This document shows positions 58,557-64,000 of a stretch of 64,000 nucleotides of DNA, one piece after another. Below the pieces are notes generated by a model. It was not told the origin of the DNA. It saw nothing but the letters and a program-made list of their open reading frames with translations, and did no database searches. Both the position numbers and the translations under genes were made by a program. Position 1 is the stretch's first letter. Each line of letters begins with the position of its first letter. The DNA is from JAFANK01 sp036741695 (GTDB lineage: Bacteria > Vulcanimicrobiota > Vulcanimicrobiia > Eremiobacterales > Eremiobacteraceae), in NCBI GenBank assembly GCA_036741695.1, contig DAINRU010000008.1, positions 1 through 64,000 on the forward strand. The letters run 5' to 3'.

Positions 58557-61169
58557 ATGCGATCGATCGTGCAATCAGCCATATGCGTGGCTCTCCTCGT
58601 CGTCTCGTTCGCGCACGCGGTGCGCGCCGATGACTCGGATACGGGGCCGGCGCCCTATGCGAAGTTCATCGTCGGTGCGCAATCTCAGAGCGGACTGTTC
58701 ACCGTCTGGCGCAAGAGCGGCAAGGTCTATCTCGAGCTCACGACAGCCCAACTGGGCAAAGATTTCGTGCAAAGCGCCTCACCGGCCAACGGTCTGGGCG
58801 GCTGGGCCATTGTCTGGGGCGAGGACATGTTCGCGCAGACCAGGCTCATTCAGTTCACCCGGGCCGACAACAAGATCGTCATCACCTGGCCGAACACATT
58901 CTTCAAAGCGCCCCCGGGCAGCTCGCGAGAGCGCTCGGTGGCGAAGTCGTTCTCTCCCTCGATCGTCGCGCTCGCACCGATCGTCGCCGAGGACACGGCT
59001 GCCGGGAAGATCGTCTTCGACGCATCGCCCTTCCTCGGCGACGTCATGAACCTGACGGCCGTGTTGAAGCAGAACCTGAACACGACCGATCCAAGCCAGA
59101 CCTACAAGCTCGACCCCGACCGCACGTACTTCGGCCCGACCAAGGCCTTTCCGGAGAACGTGATCATCGAGGCTGACCAGACATGGTCTGCCGATGCCAA
59201 CATGACGGTCGACACGGTGCCCGATGCGCGCAGCATCCAGTTCCAGGTCAAGTATAACATCGCACAGCCGCCGGATGAGAGCGACTACATGCCGCGCATC
59301 TTCGACTCGCGCGTCGGGTACGTCGCCTCGCCCTATCTCAAGTTCGGCGACGATCGTAAGTTCGATCAAAACGTCAACTACATCGTCCGCTGGAACATCC
59401 AACCATCAGACCCGACCAAGCCGATCTCGCCGGCGAAGCATCCTATGATGTTCTGGCTGAGCAACACCATACCCGAGGAGTACCGGCCGACCATCAAAAG
59501 CGCGCTGCTGAGCTGGAACAAGGCGTTCGAGAAGATCGGTATCAGCGATGCGGTGGTGGTCAGGGATCAACCCGACGATCCGAATTGGGATCCTGACGAC
59601 ATCCGCTACAACATCGTGCGCTGGGTGACCGAGGCCTACCCGAGCTTCGGCGCGGAGGCGCAATGGGTCTACGATCCCCGTACGGGCCAGCTCTTCCACA
59701 CCGGCATCCTCATCGATGCCGTGGAGGGCTACGGGCCGCCGAACACCTGGGATTATTACATCACCTCGACGCGGAGCTCGGCAAACCGGGGTATCTTAAC
59801 GCCGGAGAGCTACAGCATGGGTAAATTTGCTGAGACCGCCTTCGGCCGCGTAGCCTTGAACCTCATGGGCCGCATGGATTCCACGTCCGAACAGCAATTC
59901 ACACTTGAGGCCATCTACAGCACGGTGCTGCACGAGTCCGGACACGACATGGGTTTCCAGCACAACTTCATCGCCGCCAATGCGTATACCGCAAAAGACT
60001 TGCAGAGCACGCGGTTCACGCAAGCCAATGGCGTGGCGACGTCGGTCATGCACTACGCTCCACTCAATCTGTGGCCAAAAAAAGACGGACAAGGTGAGTA
60101 CTGGCAGACGCAGCTCGGCCCGTACGACTACTACGCGATCCGCTGGGGCTACGCGCGCGTACCCGGAGCGAGATCGCCTGAAGACGAGCAGCCCACGCTG
60201 AGCCGCTGGGCTCAGGCCTGGTCGAATCCGACCTACATGTTCGCCAGCGATGAAGATGTTTCGTGGGCCAACGGACACGCCGTCGACCCGCGCGTCGAGT
60301 GGTTCAACCTCACCAACGACACGCTGGGCTGGTGCACGACGCAGATGGGCATGACTCAGAGCCTGATGCACGTCGTCGACCAGCGCTGGCCGCAACCCGG
60401 CCACGCCTACGAGCAGGAGCGCAACGCGTTCGGTTGGCTCTTGGTCCACTATCTGCGTTGCGACGACATCTCGTTGCACTTCATCGCGGGCGAGTATCTC
60501 TCGCGCGCGCACAAGGGAGATCCGGGAAGCGGCCTTCCACTGCAACCGATACCGCGCAAGGAGGAGCAGCAAGCCTTTGCCATGTTGAACCAATACCTGT
60601 TCTCAGAAAGCGCCTGGCACTACCGGCCGTCGCTTTTGAACAGCCTGGTGTACACAGAAGAAGCGCCGCTCTGGGGCGGCGAGTGGGCATACAACCCGCC
60701 GATGCGGCACGATGTCCCTGTGGCGGAGATGGCAGGCGCGGTGCAAGCGGGAGCGATCCAACAGCTCTTCCAACCGGTGATGCTGCAGAGGCTCGACGAT
60801 CTTGCCATGCTCTCGAGCCCCGGTCAGACGATGAGCCTCACCGACCTCTTCGATTGGACGCAGAGCGGCATCTACGGTGATCTGCGGTCCAAGGAGTATG
60901 CTCCGAGCGAGGTGCGACGCAACCTGCAGCAATGGTATGCGCGCTACCTCATCGGCGTGTGGCTCAAGCCCGATGACGGCACTCCGTTCGATGCGCAATC
61001 GCTCGCGCGCCTGAAACTTGGTCAGCTGCAGGGCGACGTGCGCTACGCGCTCGGTCGTAAAGGGGCAGACGAGCTCACGCGCGCGCATCTTGAGCAGCTC
61101 GACGCGATCGTCTCGCGAGCCTTGGATACGCGTAACGTCGTGCCGATGGTCAGACCGCCCAGCTCCTAA
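58557..61169 (+). CDS. Large secreted zinc metalloprotease (DUF5117/DUF4953 type)
   Basis: The 870-residue product has a signal peptide (about 1-24, cleavage near VRA). The N-terminal half is a beta-rich region, and the zinc site HESGHDMGFQHNF lies about 460-472, an HExxHxxGxxHN metzincin pattern. The sequence resembles zinc-dependent peptidases with DUF5117, DUF5118 and DUF4953 segments found in Bacteroidetes, Acidobacteria and relatives. The long open frame extends upstream across two opposite-strand genes, but the signal peptide start ATG 58557 is preferred. A ribosome-like GTGGAGG lies 13 bases upstream. Confidence 0.85.
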   Translation: MRSIVQSAICVALLVVSFAHAVRADDSDTGPAPYAKFIVGAQSQSGLFTVWRKSGKVYLELTTAQLGKDFVQSASPANGLGGWAIVWGEDMFAQTRLIQFTRADNKIVITWPNTFFKAPPGSSRERSVAKSFSPSIVALAPIVAEDTAAGKIVFDASPFLGDVMNLTAVLKQNLNTTDPSQTYKLDPDRTYFGPTKAFPENVIIEADQTWSADANMTVDTVPDARSIQFQVKYNIAQPPDESDYMPRIFDSRVGYVASPYLKFGDDRKFDQNVNYIVRWNIQPSDPTKPISPAKHPMMFWLSNTIPEEYRPTIKSALLSWNKAFEKIGISDAVVVRDQPDDPNWDPDDIRYNIVRWVTEAYPSFGAEAQWVYDPRTGQLFHTGILIDAVEGYGPPNTWDYYITSTRSSANRGILTPESYSMGKFAETAFGRVALNLMGRMDSTSEQQFTLEAIYSTVLHESGHDMGFQHNFIAANAYTAKDLQSTRFTQANGVATSVMHYAPLNLWPKKDGQGEYWQTQLGPYDYYAIRWGYARVPGARSPEDEQPTLSRWAQAWSNPTYMFASDEDVSWANGHAVDPRVEWFNLTNDTLGWCTTQMGMTQSLMHVVDQRWPQPGHAYEQERNAFGWLLVHYLRCDDISLHFIAGEYLSRAHKGDPGSGLPLQPIPRKEEQQAFAMLNQYLFSESAWHYRPSLLNSLVYTEEAPLWGGEWAYNPPMRHDVPVAEMAGAVQAGAIQQLFQPVMLQRLDDLAMLSSPGQTMSLTDLFDWTQSGIYGDLRSKEYAPSEVRRNLQQWYARYLIGVWLKPDDGTPFDAQSLARLKLGQLQGDVRYALGRKGADELTRAHLEQLDAIVSRALDTRNVVPMVRPPSS

Positions 61170-61177
61170 CAACACGA

Positions 61178-61203
61178 AAGGGCCCGAAGCGATTCGGGCC
61201 CTT
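61178..61203. terminator. Perfect hairpin between convergent genes
   Basis: AAGGGCCCGAA (61178-61188), GCGA tetraloop, TTCGGGCCCTT (61193-61203). It has no T tract on the plus strand. It is the likely end point for the metalloprotease and DUF2269 transcripts. Confidence 0.65.
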
Positions 61204-61232
61204 CACATCTGGCGTCGCGGACGCGCCCTGTA

Positions 61233-61712
61233 TCAGTGGAACGCGGGCAACGCCGGCTTGAGCACCATGAGTGCGACGGCGAAGAGCGGAGCGACGAGCG
61301 CGATCAATCCGAAGACATTCCAACGGCGCGAAAGCGCTTCGTAGCGATCCCAGTCCATGTGTCCTGTCGCGACGCCCTCCAGGGCCACGTCCCGGATTCC
61401 TCGCTGCGCTCGAGACAACGGGCCAAACGCTATGCCGGAGATCGTGAACAACACGATCCCCCACAGGATCCATCCCGTGCCCAAGATGCTCAGGTGGCCG
61501 ACCTGCGCCGCGCCGATGCCGCCGACGAGCAAGACGATGATCGCCGGGATCGTGAAGACCTTGTCGGCGCGGATGATCCCCTTCATGGTGTACGCCATGA
61601 TCGCGGGGTCACGGGTTGCATCCCCGATCGACTTCCACAACACGCCGACGGTGATGTTACCGACAAACACGATCACCGCCGCGACGTGGACGAGCTTGAG
61701 CACGAGGTACAT
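61233..61712 (-). CDS. DUF2269-like membrane protein
   Basis: The 159-residue product has four hydrophobic segments (about 4-24, 53-75, 81-98, 131-152). It starts MYLVLKLVHVAAVIVFVGNITVGVLWK, a DUF2269-like pattern (LKxxHVxxxxxxxGNxxxG) shared with CopD-related membrane proteins. His9 could bind metal or haem, as in CopD relatives, but that is speculative. It is 17 bases downstream of the DUF885 gene on the same strand. Confidence 0.75.
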   Translation of the reverse strand: MYLVLKLVHVAAVIVFVGNITVGVLWKSIGDATRDPAIMAYTMKGIIRADKVFTIPAIIVLLVGGIGAAQVGHLSILGTGWILWGIVLFTISGIAFGPLSRAQRGIRDVALEGVATGHMDWDRYEALSRRWNVFGLIALVAPLFAVALMVLKPALPAFH

Positions 61713-61729
61713 GGTCTATCCCCCAAGCT

Positions 61730-63340
61730 TTACGCGGTCGCGAAGGTCGGCTGGATCAAGGCGACCGGAATCGTGCCATAGGACAGCAGCCGGTCGTGGA
61801 ACGACTGGAGATCGAAGGCGCCGCCTAGGCGCCGTTGCTCGGCCGCACGCAGCTCGAGGATCTGGTGTTTGCCCATGAGATAGGACATGGGCTGGGTGGC
61901 GGACTGCGTGTAGCGGCGCACCTCGCCGATGGCGTTCGGACGCTCCAGGTGCGCCACGTCGACGAGCATGTCGACGGCCTGCTCGAACGTCATGATCCCT
62001 GTGTGCAGTTTCACGTCGATCACGACGCGGCACGCGCGCCATAACTGATCCTTGAGCTGGAATACGCGATGTCGCGGATCGCTCGAGAGCCCTTCGTCGA
62101 GCACGAGCTGCTCGCAATACAGCGCCCAGCCCTCGCAGAAGACCGTGTTCCAGAGCAGCTTGCGTACGGGCGAGTCGACCGCGCTCGCATGCACGAGCTG
62201 GAGGTGGTGACCGGGATAGCCTTCGTGGACATTGGTGAGCAGCATGCCGTAGCGGTTATGGCCGGACATCTGCTGCCGGCGCTCCGCAGCGGGCAATCGC
62301 TCGTTGAGCGGCGTGACGTAGTAGAGACCGTCCTGATGGGGTTCGAAACCGCCGGCCGGCATGTACGCCGCATACGGCACGGTCGGGCGCATGAAGGTCG
62401 GCGTCTCGACGACCTGTAGCGACTCACCGCTCGGGATCGACGCCAGCTTGCGATCGCGGACGAATCGCTTGGCCAGATCGACGCCTGCACGATACTCGTC
62501 GAGCAATGCCTTCTCGTCGGGCAAGTTGCGGCGCGACTCCTCGACGATCTCACCCCACGATTTGCTCGTATCGATCGTGCGGGCGACCTCGGCCAACTGC
62601 TCGAGCGTCGTGCGCACCGCGCGCTCGCCGAATTGCAGCAAAGCGTCAGCATCGAGCTCGAGCAGGTGCTCGCGCTTGAGCTTGAAATCGAAGAGCTCGC
62701 GCCCGATCGCGAATGGCATGCCGTTGGCCGCCGTGAAGTCGTCGCGCAAGAAGCGGCCGTACGCATCGCTGGCGGCGATGGCGCCTTCGAGCGCCCCGCG
62801 TAGGGCGTCATGCTCCTGCGCGATCGGGCCCACGGTGTGACGCAAGAACTCGGTCGCGCCCTCGGTCTCTTCGATTGCGATCTCACGCCAGATGGCGGGC
62901 GAGCGGGTGAGATTGACGTGTGCCGCCGCGAAGATCGCAGGGATCTTGGAGAGACGGCTGGCGATGGCCGGCAGGCGGTCGCGCAGTGGGGCGAAGTCAC
63001 GGGCGAGCAGGGAGTAGATGCCCTCGATCGCGACATTGGGATAGAGCGACGGGCTGTGTTTGTAGAGCTCGAGCTGCTCGGCTTCGCGCAGCTGCACCTC
63101 GAAGCGAGAGACGAGCATGTGCCAGTCGATGCGATCGGATGCCGACAGCTCTTGCGGCTTGAAGCGACGCAGGGCGTCAAGATGCGTCTTGACTCGGGCG
63201 CGCTGCTGGGCGAAACCGTCCGCGCTGACGTCCGGGTAGTTTGCGTCGTAGTCGTGGATCCCAGCCCACGTGGCCTCGAGCGGCTCGTTCGCGAGGACGT
63301 CGTTGATGATGCTGCGAGCGGTTTGAGAGAAGTCGCTCAT
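61730..63340 (-). CDS. DUF885 family protein, predicted zinc peptidase-like
   Basis: The 536-residue product is mainly helical and belongs to DUF885. A zinc site like that of M32-type carboxypeptidases is visible: VHEGYPGHHLQLVHAS (HExxxHH-like, about 370-385) followed by NTVFCEGWALYCEQLVLDEG (Glu ligand). There is no clear signal peptide, so it is probably cytoplasmic. The start is ATG 63340 (MSDFSQTARS); the longer frame upstream runs into the imuA promoter region. Substrate unknown. Confidence 0.85.
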   Translation of the reverse strand: MSDFSQTARSIINDVLANEPLEATWAGIHDYDANYPDVSADGFAQQRARVKTHLDALRRFKPQELSASDRIDWHMLVSRFEVQLREAEQLELYKHSPSLYPNVAIEGIYSLLARDFAPLRDRLPAIASRLSKIPAIFAAAHVNLTRSPAIWREIAIEETEGATEFLRHTVGPIAQEHDALRGALEGAIAASDAYGRFLRDDFTAANGMPFAIGRELFDFKLKREHLLELDADALLQFGERAVRTTLEQLAEVARTIDTSKSWGEIVEESRRNLPDEKALLDEYRAGVDLAKRFVRDRKLASIPSGESLQVVETPTFMRPTVPYAAYMPAGGFEPHQDGLYYVTPLNERLPAAERRQQMSGHNRYGMLLTNVHEGYPGHHLQLVHASAVDSPVRKLLWNTVFCEGWALYCEQLVLDEGLSSDPRHRVFQLKDQLWRACRVVIDVKLHTGIMTFEQAVDMLVDVAHLERPNAIGEVRRYTQSATQPMSYLMGKHQILELRAAEQRRLGGAFDLQSFHDRLLSYGTIPVALIQPTFATA

Positions 63341-63436
63341 CGTCGGATTTTTTGGCTCCTGGCAGGCTGATAAGTGGAGGCTGATAGGCCCCGTGAAGTG
63401 TCCCTCAAGGGGCTTCAAAAAGTGAGGACTGCCCCC

Positions 63437-63465
63437 TTGTCATCGAACATATGTTCGATTATACT
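63437..63465 (+). promoter_or_regulatory. imuA promoter with LexA box in the spacer
   Basis: TTGTCA (63437-63442) and TATACT (63460-63465) are 17 bases apart, a near-ideal sigma-70 promoter. The spacer is filled by ATCGAACATATGTTCGAT (63442-63459), an 18-base perfect palindrome that fits CGAACRNRYGTTYG. LexA binding would block polymerase directly, the typical SOS arrangement. It precedes the imuA-like gene. Confidence 0.8.
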
Positions 63466-63485
63466 AACAGTCCACCCAGTACGGA

Positions 63486-63506
63486 ACGGACCCTTCTACA
63501 GTCCGT
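63486..63506 (+). repeat. Interspersed hairpin repeat, copy 13 (long loop)
   Basis: ACGGAC (63486-63491), 9-base loop, GTCCGT (63501-63506). It lies in the predicted 5' leader of imuA and ends 25 bases before the start codon. Stem shorter and loop longer than in other copies. Confidence 0.5.
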
Positions 63507-63531
63507 CGCTCAGAGAAAGGATGCGGCCCCC

Positions 63532-64000
63532 ATGTCCGTCGCCGCTCTCGAAAGCCTGCTGGAACGCCGCTGGCATGGCGCTGCGGTGCACGGACATGTC
63601 CTCCCGCTGACCGGCTGGACGACCGGGATCCCAAGCCTGGATGCGGCCCTCGGACCGGCCGGCGTCCCCCGTGGCCGCCTGACGGAGTTCTTCGGCGCAG
63701 CTTCGTCCGGGAAGACCACCCTCGCCTATGCGCTGCTCGCTGCCTGCATCCGGCACGGCGATATCGGCGCATACGTCGATCCTGAGAGCGGCTTGTTCGC
63801 CCCGGCTGCCGAGGCGGCCGGCATCGACCTCGAGCGGCTCATCGTCGTGCAGCCGCGCCAAGCGCAGTCACTGCGACGTGCGGTCGACGCCATCGTGCGC
63901 AGCGGCGCGTGCGCCGTCGTCGTCCTCGACCAAGCATGCACCCCAGCGTTACAGACGCATCATTATGCGCGCCTGGTCTCACAGGCAGAGAAGACCGGCA
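63532..64000 (+). CDS. imuA: ImuA-type RecA-like mutagenesis protein (5' part only)
   Basis: Residues 1-156 of this gene are in the window. The protein is RecA-like with a Walker A variant (FFGAASSGKTTLAYALLAA, about 53-71) and a Walker-B-like VVVLDQ. ImuA works with ImuB and DnaE2 in damage-induced mutagenesis. The opening LPLTGWTTGIPSLDAALGPAGVPRGRLTEFFG is typical of ImuA and SulA-like RecA paralogues. ATG 63532 follows AGAAAGG by 11 bases. Its SOS-type promoter strongly supports the call; imuB and dnaE2 would lie beyond the window. Confidence 0.82.
   Translation, partial: MSVAALESLLERRWHGAAVHGHVLPLTGWTTGIPSLDAALGPAGVPRGRLTEFFGAASSGKTTLAYALLAACIRHGDIGAYVDPESGLFAPAAEAAGIDLERLIVVQPRQAQSLRRAVDAIVRSGACAVVVLDQACTPALQTHHYARLVSQAEKTG

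Overview
The window is a high-GC bacterial chromosome segment with compact operons, many GTG/TTG starts, and frequent 1-4 base stop/start overlaps. Several traits fit a deep-branching diderm of the Terrabacteria side, such as Eremiobacterota (WPS-2) or a relative. These are a gatCAB amidotransferase operon, a Gram-positive/actinobacterial-type LexA box, a BldC-like regulator next to a WhiG-type sigma factor, a H+-pyrophosphatase, a ba3-type oxidase and predicted outer-membrane proteins. That placement is inference from gene content; no 16S rRNA or phylogenetic marker comparison was possible. No phage, insertion sequence, CRISPR array or replication origin was seen.

Layout. 1-255: end of a receiver-domain protein. 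256-3990: rpmG, tRNA-Trp, secE, nusG, rplK, rplA, an L10 leader with attenuator, rplJ, rplL and a terminator; rpoB does not follow. 4007-12541: secreted M48 protease, oligopeptide-binding lipoprotein, H+-pyrophosphatase, an orphan DppB-type permease, a TonB-like anchor protein and an FHA protein. 12699-19190: BldC-like/WhiG-like pair, ftsY, recA-recX, pgeF and a two-component system. 19280-25247: GH125 glycosidase, purA, a trio resembling divergent flagellar FliJ/FliM/FliO parts, and an RlmD-type methyltransferase. 25314-35372: gatC-gatA-gatB-mutS2-tyrS, hslO, aroQ, hup, a GNAT enzyme and a transglutaminase-like protein. 35381-43054: accessory stretch with secreted hydrolases, an MFS exporter, tRNA-Pro and several very small proteins. 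43174-50458: ba3 oxidase (IIa-II-I), a CuA-type cupredoxin, a monohaem secreted protein with a barrel-like body, a two-component system, and BON, Hsp20 and UspA stress proteins. 50516-63340: RNase H, a metH/MTHFR fusion, M55 aminopeptidase, polysaccharide deacetylase, a lone Fe-S PD-(D/E)XK nuclease, NUDIX, a large zinc metalloprotease and a DUF885 protein. 63437-64000: a LexA-box promoter and the start of imuA.

The most unusual feature is a short interspersed hairpin: ACGGACC, a 4-base loop, then GGTCCGT, often preceded by TTGAAGCA. I found 13 copies. Six of them end only 13-27 bases before the start codon of a gene (rplJ, rplL, ftsY, gatC, rnhA, imuA). One sits in frame inside mutS2, where it is translated as a short insert between the KOW-like and Smr regions. 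The loops vary while the stem is kept, sometimes through G-U pairs, so it behaves like a family of conserved RNA or DNA hairpins rather than chance palindromes.

The rpmG-rplL block and gatCAB-tyrS serve translation. recA/recX, mutS2 and imuA serve recombination and damage tolerance. The 43-50 kb block looks like one respiratory and stress module in which soluble copper and haem proteins are encoded beside a terminal oxidase and a dedicated two-component regulator.
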